The notes under the pieces were generated by a model. The model saw only the letters and a program-made list of their open reading frames with translations. It was not told where the DNA came from and ran no database searches. DNA of 64,000 bases from Guadua angustifolia (lineage: Eukaryota > Streptophyta > Magnoliopsida > Poales > Poaceae). Shown piece by piece: positions 24,389-37,370 of the stretch; the first letter of the stretch is position 1; every line of letters starts with the position of its first letter. The stretch spans positions 21,614,852 through 21,678,851 of the forward strand of contig CM070520.1 in NCBI GenBank assembly GCA_036346375.1, given 5' to 3'. The position numbers and the translations under genes were made by a program.

Positions 24389-24689
24389 ACCATACATACA
24401 GATGACAATCATATTAAACTCCAGGAAGCTTGCATATCACAATACATGATTTTTTTCTTCCATACATTAATACATATGAAGCATGTATAACATAAGTCCT
24501 ACAAGCATTTAAATGTTTATATCCTAGAGCACATAAAAAATGAGTAAATAGAATTATTCAAGCTACTACATTTCATAAGAAGCCATAGAAACCTGAATTC
24601 AATTGAACTCAATTCCACGTAAATGTACATTTCTTACATCACATTTCCATTACTCCATACAAATGGCTTACATGTTGCCAAGACTCTAG

Positions 24690-25466
24690 CTAATTATTTT
24701 CTTTCACAAGTTGGTTTTCGTTGTGATCATCGCGATGATAGGTAACTTCTTGAGTGGTTTCTTCCTCGGGCCTGATGCTGTCACCTGCGAAAGGAGGCAA
24801 CTCATCAAACTGGTTGTACTCTTCCTCATCCACGACATTCTCAACTCCAACGATCCTTCTTTTTCCTTGCAGAACTACGTGGCGCTTCTTATCCGCCGGT
24901 CGATTATGTAGAATACTTGTGCTACTTGATTCGCAAGTACGAATGGTTCGCTCTCAGATCCGACATGTTCGATGTCCACAGAGTAAAGCCGCATTTGTCC
25001 ACCTTGACACCATTCGGGAGTCGCACCCAATGACATCGAAACACCGGATCTTGAAAATGCAAGAGTCCAGCTCCCAAATCTCCTCTATGAACCCGTAGTA
25101 GATGCTCTTCAGATCGCTGTGTTGTCGTGAGGCATCTATACGGACACCATGCTTTTGGTAAGTGCTCTTGCTATCCCGAGCTCGTAAAATGTATATCCAT
25201 TGATGTCATATCCTTGCCATGTCGTGATTGTACCAAGGCCCTTTTGCCAACCACCTCAATGTAACACTCGCTTTCTTCACCGCATATGTGCTCCTCGAAC
25301 CAATGATTGAACAAACGATTGTGCTCTTTTGTTATCCAAATCTCGACTTTCCCGGTTTTCCTCCTTAGCTTACCCTTGTGTATGTCCATATACGGCACAC
25401 CTCAAGTGATCAAGGTAATATCGTGAAATGGGCTTGTTCGAACAAAATATTATCGTAAGAATTTGT
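24690..25466 (-). pseudogene. TNP2 transposase, C-terminal part
   Basis: Reading right to left: KEHNRLFNHWFEEHI (about 25310) is the conserved block after the DUF4218-like region. Then LPNGVKVDKCGF (about 25000) and DRPADKKRHVVLQGK (about 24890) match the DUF4216-like C-terminal region. The end is acidic (DEEEYNQFDELPPFAGD). Frames differ between blocks. It continues the gene whose N-terminal two thirds lie at 32927-30496, beyond the nested solo LTR. The protein is the catalytic transposase of CACTA elements. Confidence 0.75.
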
Positions 25467-25471
25467 AGATT

Positions 25472-28400
25472 TGTAACATCCTCGAAAATTGATAAAGTGG
25501 AAATAAATATTTTAAAATTGAAAATATTTATTTCTGAGTTTCTTGGCATTATTGAATTTTATTTGGATTTCTTTGGATTTATTCTTTGCATGAAAATCCA
25601 ACAAATAGAAATAAAGAATGGAAATCCTCCAAACATTATCTCAATCCAAGAAAATTGCCATGAGAACCCTCGATCATTCAATTAAATCATTTTTATCAAG
25701 AATTGAGATTTTATGCATAAAATATTGAAGAGATAAAATGGGAAGACAACTCTTAAATCAAAATAATGTATTGTCGAATTTTAATAAATTATCAAGCAAT
25801 ATCTTGAGCTAAAATTTTACATAAGAATACTTAGTTCAAATCAATTTGAAAAACAAAGTTTCAAAAGTTGTAAACATAATTGAATTGTCTCGATAATTCA
25901 AAATCGAAATTGAAATCTCATGCATTATGCAGTGTCAAAATTTTAGTAAATAATCTACTTAATTATTTCGATCTAAACTTTTGTCGGAGATCATCTACTT
26001 CCGTAAGAGACCGCACAAAAAGTATAACAAGTCTCTTATGAAGATTAGCTGGTGAATTAATGCAAGATTAGTGCACTTTCTGGAGTCAATCCTTAAGCCA
26101 ATTTCTTGCCTCTCTTTCTCTGCCGTGTGGGTCCCACTCGCCAGCCTCATCTCCTCTTCTCTGCTTGTCAGACCGAAGTGGAGCCGAATTCTCTCGAAGC
26201 ACTGAGTGGCGCACTACTAGGGATTGTTGCCACGAATCCCACTCAGCTGCTGCATTTCTTGGCTACAAACCGCACCCAAAGTAGCTCCTCCTCATTCCCT
26301 TCACTTCTCCTCTTCTTCTCCCAAATGAGCCGCCCAAGAACTCGCCTCCAAATCGCCATAGCCACCTCCTCTGCTTGAGCGAGGGAAAATCCAAGCGAGA
26401 GAGCCAATCATTCCCAAATTCCTCCCGGATACACCATCTAGAGCTTCTAGTGATCAAGTTCCAAAGAAAAAGATTTGGAGTTCTTCATGTAAAATCGAGC
26501 CATGCACCAGTCGCCTTCTTCCTCACCTCCGGCCGCATGGTGGCAGCCCACACCAAGCTTCTCCTACCGAACTAATCTGCAGAAATGGACTCTGATGGCT
26601 CGTGGATGCTCAAGCCGCCACCCATTCAAGCGGAGCTGCCTCGTTTTGCCCCCGGCGAGCCGCCATTGAGCTGCGCCCAACTCCGCCATTACCAGATTCT
26701 TTTTCCACGAATCAACTTCACCCCGGACTCCTTGCCGTCTTGAAGCTCCCCGGTGCCGTCGCCTTGCCGACCACCGCCGAGCGCCGCCATGAGCCCTAGT
26801 CCTTCCTCTGCTTTTTCCCTGTCATTGCAGGAGGCCACCGAGTCAGCCCGAGGTAGAAGAAGACCCGAGTCAAGGCGTTTTCAGATTGGCAAAGCGTATT
26901 TTGATTTCTTAGCCATTTTCAACTAGTCGACAATTGATCTTTAAATATCTTTTGAAATATTAATTCAATCCCAAAAAAATAAATTTGTATATTCATCTAA
27001 AATCAAGAAGAATATAAATATGTAAAACATTTAATTCTTGACTGCAGAATAATTATTTATATTAAACCATGGTTATAATGCTAATATGATTTTAATGAGA
27101 AATTGTGAATAATAGTAACTGAAATGGTGAGATAAATATTAATGCTGAAGCTAGGATCATAATGTATTTAAATATCCAAAAACATTAAATTCTGGAGTCA
27201 CAAAGCAATTATGAAAATTTAAGATTTGAATAAACTCAATTATGTATATTATTGCTTGCATAGAAAATATAATTCTTACAATCATAAAATAAGTTCTTGT
27301 TGTCTCCGAATCATGATAAACCCAGAAATGTAAAATCCTATAATGATTGAACTCAATTTAACTTAATTGTTTCATAACCCTTAAGGAACCCTATTATGGC
27401 CATTAATAGAAATGAGGGTATAATAGTTCATAAAATCATATAAGAAATGATTATGTGCTTCTAGGATTTCAATGAGCCAGATCATGCCGAGATATTAAAT
27501 ATTTGGAACTAAGTTTATGTATTGCATTGTGACCATTAACAGACCTTAGTGTGAACATTAGCAAGATACTAGCATGTTAGCTCATAAAATGGTAACAACA
27601 TTTTGAATAAGTTCCTGGAAACAGTAAGGACCCATGTATGCAAAAATAGTTAGGATAAGGCTTAAACTGCATTCTTTTAATGAAAGGAAATATTAATTAT
27701 AACAATAAGTAAATAGATAACCTATTGCAATTAAAGCTAAAATAATGCCAAACCAACTTTAAATCATTTCTAGGATTTCTACCTGCTAACACCTGAAGAA
27801 TGAATTAAAGATCATGTGTAATGTAGCTGCAAACTCAATATGTAGTTGGCCGATTTAAGGTTTGCTAATGTGGTCATTTAGTCTATTTCAACGATAGATA
27901 AAATAACTCATCCAAATACTAAAATCAGTTTAGTAACACTCTACAAAGTTTATACTACCATGATCTATAAAAAGAATCATATTCCATTAAGGTTTGCCTA
28001 TTAATCTCATTAGATCAAAACCCTTAAGTGATTAACCTTTTGATTTACTTTTGGCCGATTCCGAATAACGTTAACTTAACAATGCCACTTAAGCCTTTTC
28101 AACAATGAATATAATGTATTAGCCGAAGTCTAAAATTTATGGAATCAGCTTAGGATTGTTATACAAAGTATAAATCATCGAATTATGAAGAAATAACCAT
28201 ATTTCATCATATTTTGCATATTAATCTTAATAGCTGAACAACCCTAAGTAATCCCATTACTTTAGACTTTAATGCGAATGAATAAACTTTAGGTAGTAAT
28301 GAAGGAATCCGTAGTTAAGTTATTTGTATCACCAGAATCTTCTCAATCATCATGGAAATGATATCTGTAGCCTGCATCAGTAGATCTAACTTGCATGAAT

Positions 28401-30490
28401 CTAATTCTAAGTAAAGTCAATCGAAGGTAAAGAACTATTTAGTCATAATCCAACATGATCATTTAAGTCTATTCATTAGCTCGCAAAGCAACTCATCTAA
28501 GTCGGAATTTAATAAAGAACAGCTTAGAAATGATCTTCAAGATATAATCTACTGCAATCTAAGGAAATATTCTTATTCCATCTTGCTTTGACTCCAAATC
28601 CTAATAGAACAAAACCCATAAGTTATAAGTTTGCCAAAAACTCATATTATGAATAGTGAATCAATGAAAGCTTGCAGCTAATGATTAATTCTATTAATCT
28701 AATCAATCTTTGCATCTTGAATTCGTAAAATAAGATTAATAATTTCATATAGAGCAATCCCTGTTTCTTCTGAAGAGTTTATTTGTTTTGCTATCTATTT
28801 CTTTCGCTCTTATTGAAGTTAGTGTTTTGCTTTATTTCCGTTAATTGACGTGTAGAACCCGACGTCTCTAGTTTCGTCGTCGTCGTCGTCAACCGCAATC
28901 CTCGTCTTCGTCGTAAGCGTCAATTAAGCAAGGCAAGCATCCTTTGACCATATTGCTCCCAATATTTTATATTCCTTTTGTGCATCAAATTGTTTTATGC
29001 ATGCGATTACTTTATGTAAATTGCTATTTTGTGGATTGGTAGTTATACCTGTTGTCTCATAAATCTCCGTTGATGATTATGAACATGTGAACCTTGATAA
29101 CCGTAGATCGAGGATAGGCATTACTTAATGTCATCACGGGTATATGCGTTTATTTTATTCCTGCTTAGCCATGCTTTAGAATAAATGATGTACATGATCA
29201 ACTCAATAATTGTTTCAGGAAACATTGGAAATGTCACTGTTGGTTGTGGGTAATTTTGATTAAAAACCCAAAATGAAACTATGCTTTGATGCGGGCGATT
29301 ATTTGGCAATAGCCGGTTGTGCAGTGTAAGTAATTGCACGTAGTGTAGGGTGAAGTGTCGCCGTGTCACAACTAAGGACCGAACATCGTGTTGTATGATC
29401 CAAGAAAATCCGTACAAACCACGAGGGTGAGGATGGGTTAGCCTTAGCCTATTAAATTGTTTAGACATGGCTTTGCTCATTGGTAGGCGGAGCTTGCACA
29501 GATTCCTGCTTGGTCCGCTTTGACGGGTTTCTACTTGCTAATGCAACGGTACGCCTTTGCCATGGACAGAGACGTGGTGTTGGGTGTGATAAATGTGGAT
29601 CCACGGCTTGGGTGAGTGTCTCTGCTTTTGGCGAGGGTTAACGTCCCGGCTGGTGTAAAGCCTTGTCTAGGAATTTAATGACTATGTATGATCGCTCATT
29701 CGCATACTTTTGTATGGCGATCCACGGCTGACGTGGTGAGTGGATCATTCCTTGTGGGTAATGTTGTACACCTCTGCAGAGTTTAAATCTAATTAATTAG
29801 CCGCGCTCGCGGTCATGAGCACTTGGTGATTTCATTCCAATGCTAGATGTTTTATTATTTCTCAAATGGGTTGGTATCATTTGTTTTGCAAATTGTGATT
29901 TATGTCAAAGGGCCGACATTGATGGAATTTCAGGAAATGTGAATGATTCGTCGCTCACGTCATGGAGGACTGTGAGTGTTATTATGCTTTACTTATTTGT
30001 TATCAATGAATTAAATGCTTTTACAAATTCCGTTTGCAAATAACTTGGTTTACAAATGAAATTCGCTTTATGCAAATGAACTGTATTAGCCTTTCCTTTG
30101 AAATGGCCTGCATGTATGATAGGTCTTGCTCAAGTCTTGCTGAGTATGTAAAATACTCACCCTTGCCTAATTATATTGTAGGTGGTTTGGTAAGCGAAGC
30201 TTCGTAGTTGTCCATCGCAGGTTGCGGGTTTTTCTTCGTCGTATTCTATCTAAGGAGTTATGCCTGGTCAGTTGCCTGCGGGATTGGATGGGCAAACTGT
30301 AGGATATTGCTTCTCTTGCTGCTTTATTTCTCTGAGTTGTAATATTTCTTTATATAATCGTTTCCGCTTAATTAATGTTTTGTATGGTTGTGATTTCCAA
30401 TTGTTGTAAACATGTGAGTGCTAGCTACTGATCCAGGGAATAGCACAGTAATCACATGGAGGTTCCTGTTCATCAGAACAGGGTCTCACA
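25472..30490 (+). mobile_element. Solo LTR, 5.0 kb, nested in the CACTA transposase gene
   Basis: It starts TGTAACATCC and ends GGGTCTCACA, flanked on both sides by AGATT (25467-25471 and 30491-30495), a perfect 5-bp target-site duplication. Removing it rejoins two parts of TNP2. The first 650 bp are AT-rich, followed by a GC-rich block (26100-26900), a long AT-rich stretch and the GAGTATGTAAAATACTCACCC landmark at 30143-30163. No primer site or coding domain lies inside, so it is a solo LTR, and a very long one, in the size range of LARD-type or Sukkula-like grass elements (size comparison only). A (GTC)n microsatellite is at about 28876. Confidence 0.9.
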
Positions 30491-30495
30491 AGATT

Positions 30496-32927
30496 TCTTT
30501 CCTATTACACCTTTCCCACCTAGCCTACCCTCATGGCGAGATACTGGCACTCCTACCGGTTCGACCTCCTCCATGTAATCGACTACGTAACTCAATAACC
30601 TCCTCGGTTGCATAACCTTCTACAATTGAGCCTTCCTACGAGATCGACATTATACATATTTATTTCGTAACACCCATATACCTTTCAAATGGGTACATCT
30701 CGATGCAGAATACGGGGCCATTAAATATTTATCTCATTGACAAGGTGAACAATGAGATGAACCATGATATCAAAAATGATGGGGAAAATACATCTCCAAC
30801 TGGCACAGAGTCTTTACCACATCAGCCTGAAGTTCATAAAGTCCAACGGATCGATGACCTTCGTGAAATCGTGTTGAAGAAGGAACACAACCTCGTGATT
30901 GCCTCTCGGACCTTGTCGTGCAAAATACCTCTAATTGCAACAGGAGCATTTGTGTCATCATCACATGACAATCATGAGACTTCATGCCGCTTAACTTCAA
31001 ATCTTTCATCGATACCGTTTCTTGATGTTTATGGAGTAACCGGACGGAACTTTCACACCATGCAGCACTTGCGAGTTCTGCTTTCTCTTTCTTACTCAAA
31101 GTGTAGCAAGTCGGGGAAGGTAAAGCCGGCCTTTCCAGTGTCTTGAGGATGTAGCTCGCTCGATCTTCATGTCTTCCGATCCTTTCGTGCCTTCATCCAT
31201 CCTTTGTTTTGCTAGGAATATTCAGTAAAAGACCAACCACGCTGTCACATACATTCTTCTCTACATGCATGACGCCGATGCAAAGGTCGAACTTCCAAGT
31301 CCTTCCAAGAGGGTAAGTCCCAAAAGATGGATCTCTTCTTCCATGTGGTTTTTTGCAGTGTATGGGACCGCGATGTATTACCAAGACCTCTTTCCGAGTA
31401 CAACATTAAGATCCCTAACCATATCATACACCTCTTCCCACGAAGACGCCTTTGAGCTAAACCGCCCTCCTTTGTCCCGTCAATTGTTTCTTCATATTGC
31501 GGTACGGATGATTCTGCGAAGGAACCTCCGGTGACGATGTACACCGCTTTCCTCGAGTTGTTGAGCCACACACTAGCGGTTTCATCCATGCACCGGGGCA
31601 TGCTTTCGCTCCTTTTATAGTACGGCCGACAGGTTACCAAGCGCAGAAAATCATTGATGGTGCGAACAACAATGCGCGAGAGTGAAGTACTCTCGCTTGT
31701 ACTCATCCCATACCATACACCTTCGCTCCACAATATCACAAGATCTTCCACCAATGGTTGTAGGTATACATCAATATCGTTGCCAGTTGTCTCGCCCTTG
31801 GATAAGCAAGGACATCATAATGTACTTTCGCTTCATACACAACTGTGGTGGAAGGTTGTATATACACGAGTCACGGGCCAAGTGCTATGAATGCTGCTCA
31901 TGTTACCGAAAGGATTCATTCCATCCGCACTCAAGCCAAACCTTACATTCCTCGATTCATTTCGAAGTTCTCCTCAAGAGTCTATCGATGGTTCTCCATC
32001 GGGCGTAATCACCGGGTGTCTCGCTTTTCCATCCCTCTTACGGTCTTCCGAAAGTGCCATCGCATCAATTTAGTGTGCTTTTTGTTTCCAAATAAACGCT
32101 TCAATCGAGGTATTACTGGAAAATACCACACCACCTTTGCGGAGCTCCTTTCTTCACCTCGATAGCTTCGCCATCATCGCCCTTACGCTTGTATCGCGAC
32201 GCTTTGCACACCGGACATACATGAATGTTCCGCATAGTCTTTATGCGATACAAGATATCAATCGTTTGGACAAGCATGTATTCTTTCTACTTCCAATCCC
32301 AAGGACATACAACCTTCTTAGCTAGATATGTGGTTTTAGGCAACACGCTTCCTTCAGGCAATATGTCCGCTAAGAGATGTAACAACGCCGTGAAACTCTT
32401 GTCGGACCAACCATTGGCTGCCTTCAATTTCAGTAGCGAGAGCACCATGTGCAACTTTGTGTATTCCTCCTTACAACCCGGGAACAAAGGTTTCTCTGAA
32501 TCCTCCATCAAACCCGTGAATTGATTAAACTCTCCGACTAGTGTAGTTCTCTTACGCATCGCGCAACATTTGAGCAGATTAATGTCGCCATCGACGACCA
32601 ACCTATCCTCATCGGATCCATAACGATGTCACTTCCACATTGCGGCTCCGTCTGTCGCCGACGTTATCACGCTCAAGTATGATCTCCTCTTCACCGTGCC
32701 TTTTCCAACTTGTATAGCGGTACAAAACCCTCCGGATCAAATGCAAATGGATATGGTTTTTGTTCAAAACATCTTCTCATTCTTGCAATCAATGCATGGA
32801 CAAGTATGTACTCCATCTTCTTTTGCAAGTCGTTCTCCTCGCGCTCTTAGAAAAACAGATACACTGTCGATATATTCTTGGCTGCAACGGTTCGCATCGT
32901 ACATCCATCTCCGTCCATCTACAGTTC
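30496..32927 (-). pseudogene. TNP2 transposase, N-terminal and central parts
   Basis: Right to left: RRWMYDANRCSQEYIDSVSV (about 32900) is the transposase-associated N-terminal domain. GWSDKSFTALLHLLADILP (about 32420) begins the Transposase_21 region. FGLSADGMNPFGN, DIDVYLQPLVEDL, PRCMDETASVWL and DLPSWKDLEVR lead to HVEKNVCDSVVGLLLN (about 31250). Then LKLSGMKSHDCHVMMTQM and MYPFERYMGV (about 30690) follow. This is nearly the whole expected order of the family. It is spread over several frames with stops (ORFs of 104, 169, 63 and 109 residues), so it is a pseudogene. The C-terminus lies beyond the solo LTR. Confidence 0.88.
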
Positions 32928-33809
32928 ATTAATTTAAGCAATTTATTAATATCCAAAAATCTTAATTAAATAAATTGTTATTCAATATTCAACAATATGC
33001 ACTAACGGGACAACATTAATACTATGTAAATGTTGCAAACTTAATTAATTAATTTTAATATATACTCATACGTAACCAAAAATTATATATATCCTCCTAA
33101 GATCAACATAATAAATTCTCACCTCAAAATTTCATGATCACCCGACTACCATATTAACTAAAATTTATTTATCATTCACATCCAACAATCTTAATTACAT
33201 AAATTGGGTTTATATGCTTCATAAAAATTCACTAACAATACCCACTAATGGAGCAAGATGTATATGCACGCCTAATCTAAAAAAATTAATGGTAACTAAG
33301 AAAAATTTTAACTACGTAATTTTTATACATATCCTTCTAAGAGCAACATAATAAATTTCCTCATCTCAAAATGCAAGGCAATTAACATCATGATCACCCA
33401 TCTATCATATTAACTATAATTTATTTTTCATTAATATCCAATAATCGTAAATACATAAATTTGATATATGCTTGACAAAACATTCATCATCTAAACAAGG
33501 TAGACAACTTAATCTAATACAAGAAGGTAATAAATTCATCATCTACAAATTGCTAGGTAAATAAAAACAAACTAAATGTAGACCTTGCATCTAAACCTTA
33601 ATTAAGCTAGGAATAAACCATTAATGGCAATTTTAAAGTACAAATGAAGAGAGGAAACATATTTTACACACCTTGGAACAATTCTAGGAAGTAGAAGCAC
33701 AAGATCTTGTCCAAACAAAATCTGAAATGAAAAAGCTAACTTTTCTTCTCGAAACAGAGGAGGAAGATGACCAACATGACGATGGCAAAGAAGTGGCTTT
33801 ATATAGAAA
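32928..33809. other. CACTA 5' leader region, AT-rich
   Basis: No coding signal. It lies upstream of TNP2 in gene orientation and probably holds its promoter and first intron. Confidence 0.5.
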
Positions 33810-34133
33810 ACATTATTTTTGGCGGTTTTAAATTAAAACCGCCACGAGATAATTATATTAGTGGCGGTTGTAAACCAAACCGCCATTGATAATTTATTAT
33901 CTGTGACGGTTCCATCTACCAACCGCCACAAATAGTCATAGCGTTATCAGTGGCGGTTTCAAATATAAACCGTCACAGATAATGTATTATCAGTGGCGGT
34001 TTTTGGATGAAACCGCCACAAATGGTCCTCCCGCCAATTTCCACAAAGAACCGCCACTGATACATGTATTTGTGACGGTTCGAAATGAACCGCCACAAAT
34101 AGGGCGTCACCTATGTGCTGTTTTGTAGTAGTG
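33810..34133. repeat. CACTA right terminal and subterminal repeats
   Basis: At least ten TGGCGGTT / AACCGCCA motifs in alternating orientation, forming stem-like pairs such as TTATCAGTGGCGGTTT...AAACCGTCACAGATAA, end in GTTTTGTAGTAGTG. This is the promoter-proximal end of TNP2. Confidence 0.9.
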
Positions 34134-34136
34134 TGT

Positions 34137-35738
34137 ATTGCATGTGATCTGTAGGAAACTTTGCTATTTTCTTCACTAGGCTAACTTCTTGCTGGATAAC
34201 TTGTTGCTCGTTCTATAATTTAGTGTTTGGTCAATTACTGTAGAATTTGCACAAAGTTACTTGGCAATTGAGTATACTCGCCGGTTTTTGGAATATTTTG
34301 TCAAAAATAATAACACGATTGTGTGGTCCGACTTATGTTCACAAAGTAGAATATCAAGTGCTCCTTTCCGTTAGTGGACACATGCTGAAAAATTCAGCAA
34401 TTATGCTCCCCTTTAGTGTGAAGAGAGTAACATGTTATCGGCAAAACTGCAAAAGAGCTGTGTTTGAGCAAGCTAAATCAACTTGATTTTGGTTTGTTTA
34501 GTTGACCAAGCCTAGATAATTGCATTGTTCAGGCTGAGTTTAACTATTCACTTTTTAGCTTTTACATACTGTTAGTCTGTGATTTATTCCCAGCATTGGA
34601 TAATTTGAAGAGTGAAAAGTGCAGTCAAAATGGGAATTTGAGAAGAAAGACAATCCTTAATTCTGATGTATTGTGGAATCATGCATTTCTCTTCACACAT
34701 CTAATCCTCAAATACAGCACGTGCTATAAACCATACCATGACAATCTCGAGTAAGCTGACAACATTATCAACCAAGCCAAGGGTGTAACTTTGTTAACTC
34801 TCATTGAGATTAATCGGAAAACGAAATGATCCCGATTGGTCAGAAGCCGATTTTTTACATGATCTCAAATAATGCAGGATGAATTTACGGGGAAAAAAAT
34901 CTAATAAAGCCTGTGCTCCTTCTACCTTCATTCAAACTACCCATGATACAAAGCATGTTGCTATATTTTTCTTATTAAACAATAGGGATTGGCTATATCC
35001 TCGGCCAGTTGAGAGGTCAGGTTCAGATACATGCGTGTGAATTCTGTTAGTCAATATTTCTTAGGAAAATTGTCTACTTTAAGTAAACAACCAAGAAACA
35101 CTAGACAGGAGATTGATGACTAAGATCGGATAATTCTTTGATGTGATATGAGTTGTGGTGATGGGGAAAATTAGACAATGAATATTATGTTGTTGTTAGC
35201 GGTACATAAAGGGCTTGCTAGGAAGTTATTTCACATTACTGACATTAATGCTTATTTTTTACTAGCTGTGCGGCTGAGACATTAAGCACATTGAAATTCG
35301 CTCAACTGGCTAAATACATAAGAAATAATGTGCGTAATCAACAAGTGTTGATCATTTGGGTTGATAGAGAAGTTCAGAGAAATATTTTTTAAGTTTTGAT
35401 TATCAATTGGGACTAGACATATACTTATCTTTTTTTTAGACTGGAATCCTCTAAAGCCACATAATCATAATATTATTGTAGATGGGACCGTATACAGCTA
35501 GACAAATTTGGCAAGAATAGCTGAAGAATGGAATATATTTCTTCCTTTAATCAATGTTAGTAGTTAGTACTGGTTTCGTCAAATAAAGCTAATGCAGTTG
35601 ATTGCTAATGTTGTATCTTCTTTGTTCAGTACCTGTCCTTTAGCTCTATGGATGAGATATTTTTCTTTTTTCAGCTTCACTTGTTAACACATTTTAGGTT
35701 TTCTCTATTAGGTTTTCTGATGATGTTTCATATTACAG
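34137..35738. other. Unassigned sequence, possible intron or Helitron filler
   Basis: Before the CACTA insertion this was contiguous with 16157. It is AT-rich without a recognised exon. A NAC first exon (subdomain A) was looked for here and not found. Confidence 0.4.
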
Positions 35739-36642
35739 CAAAGTGCAATCTTCCAACCCAGGATAACAAGTGGCATTTCTTCGTCGCACGTGACAGAAAG
35801 TACCCTAATGGTTCTCCGTCAAATAGGGCAACGATTGCTGGGTATTGGAAATCTACTGGAAAGGATCGAACCATAAAGATTAGCAACCGGATCATAGGAA
35901 CGAAGAAAACTTTAGTTTTTCATGCAGGTCGGCCTCCCTCTGGAAGACGTACTGAGTGGATTATGCATGAATACTACATAGATGGGAATGAATGTCAAGC
36001 CTGTCCTGATATGAAGGTATTGGACAAACGGTTTGAGGTTTCAAGAGTATCTACGTTTACATGTTATAGGACTTAATGTGCGCTGTGCCTTCAAGCCACC
36101 CTGCAGACATCTTGCTGGGTTAAAGGGCTCCCTCCTATGCTTTGTTGCCTAAGTTTCAGATCCAGTATGCTGTATGCTGATGTTTTTTTTTCTCCCTTCT
36201 TCAGGATGCCTTTGTTCTTTGTCGTGTTACCAAAAGAGATGGCTGGACATCACAGAGAGATTCTGAGTTGGACAACAGTGACCCTCATCCACAACAACCA
36301 AATGATGCTGCTACATCAGTTATCTGTGCTGAGCAACCAGATGCTGCTGTTGCATCAGTTATCGGTGGTGAACAACCAAATCATGTTGCTACATCAGTTA
36401 CCAGTGCTGAATTACCTAATGATGTTGCTATATCAGCTATGACTGCTGATACAACAACTCAAAATGGCAACGATGAACTGCAAGCATTGCTGGAAGAACT
36501 GTTTGATCCTTCGTTTAACCCTGCACAGGATCCTTTTTTGGCTGACCTGTCTCTGGCTGAACAAAGTGCTGAATCATCGATATGTTCTTCTTTACCCCTT
36601 TATAATTCACCAGTTGAATCTTTTCTACATCCACACAGTTAA
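35739..36642 (+). pseudogene. NAC-domain transcription factor fragment (two exons)
   Basis: After an AG acceptor at 35737-35738, the exon to about 36016 encodes NAC subdomains C and D: WHFFVARDRKYPNGSPSNRA, GYWKSTGKDR and TEWIMHEYYIDG. A second exon from 36205 (after TTCTTCAG) reads DAFVLCRVTKRDGWTSQ, subdomain E, then an acidic Gln/Asp-rich tail with imperfect repeats of SVI..EQPN to a stop at 36640-36642. NAC proteins are plant DNA-binding transcription factors. The first exon, with subdomain A (LPPGFRFHPTDEE), was not found, so the DNA-binding domain is incomplete. The lone ATG at 35648 opens into intron-like sequence. I read it as a captured fragment inside a Helitron-like segment rather than a resident gene. 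Confidence 0.8.
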
Positions 36643-36980
36643 AGATAAATGCAAAGGTTTGTGGCTCCCCACCACCCCAATTTTTTGATAGCACTGCTAA
36701 CATTTACATCTCTTATGTACTAATTTATGTTCTTTCTTTTTTTCAACCAGCTTGGTGGGATAAATTCATTGCTGCAAATTGAAACATCCCCTGCTATTCC
36801 TCTTGTATCCAAAGTCCCAACTGCAGTCAATTTTGCAGTGAAGTAGGAGGGTTATTCAATTATGAAGAATGATTGCTTGGCTTTGTCTTCAATCATCTTT
36901 GTGCAATTGTTCATCAGTAATTTTGTATTCATCTGGTTCTAATTCGTTACATTTTTACATGTGTGTATCCTCCACTGCAC

Positions 36981-37229
36981 AACCATATTAATTTATTTAT
37001 AATTGTTGCAGGCATGCAAGTTTCTTGATGAAAATTGGTGTCCGAAGTTCACTCTGATTGTTGCACAGAAAAATCACCATACCAAATTTTTCCTGCCTAA
37101 TTCTCCAGATGAACCATATTAATTTATTTATAATTGTTGCAGGCATGTAAGTTTCTTGATGAAAATTGGTCTTCGAAGTTCACTCTGATTGTTGCACAGA
37201 AAAATCACCATACCAAATTTTTCCTGCCT
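36981..37229 (+). repeat. Tandem duplication of an Argonaute exon (131-bp period)
   Basis: 36981-37098 recurs at 37112-37229 with a handful of changes. Each copy contains the end of an intron (AATTGTTGCAG) and the IVAQKNHHTKFF exon. The junction sequence AACCATATTAAT is shared. The unit duplicates acceptor plus exon, so a transcript could include the exon twice or by choice. Confidence 0.9.
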
Positions 37230-37315
37230 TTCTAGCAGTCCCTGTTTGTTTAGATGTACCCTTTTTACTCTTCCACTTTAATTGATAGAGCTAAGCGCGT
37301 GCTTGTCTGTATCAG

Positions 37316-37370
37316 GGGACTACAAGACCAACTCATTACCATATCCTGCATGATGATATCAGGGGACTAC
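37316..37370 (+). repeat. Direct repeat at an exon junction
   Basis: ATCAGGGGACTACAAG occurs at 37311 and again about 45 nt later, at the point where Argonaute similarity ends. It looks like a template-switch junction. Confidence 0.6.

Larger units (their letters stand above)
16158..34133 (-). mobile_element. Complete CACTA (En/Spm) transposon, ~18 kb
   Basis: The left end reads CACTACCTTGAAAAACG and the right end, reverse complemented, CACTACTACAAAACAG. Both are flanked by TGT (16155-16157 and 34134-34136), the 3-bp duplication expected for CACTA elements. Both ends carry arrays of TGTGGCGGTT-type motifs. The genes run right to left: TNP2 transposase (32927-24690) and then an accessory gene with Ptta-type and Ulp1-like sequence (about 21690-18990). 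A 5-kb solo LTR is nested in TNP2. Both genes have stops and frame changes, so the element is structurally full-length but probably not active. A working copy of the same family could still mobilise it, since both ends are present. Confidence 0.92.

Noticed and set aside
28860..28920. GTCGTCGTC run as a coding repeat
   Set aside because: Short microsatellite inside a solo LTR, no open context.
35648..35738. ATG at 35648 as the start of the NAC protein
   Set aside because: The 30 residues before 35739 are hydrophobic and unlike NAC subdomain A, and a good splice acceptor sits at 35738; the true first exon is missing.
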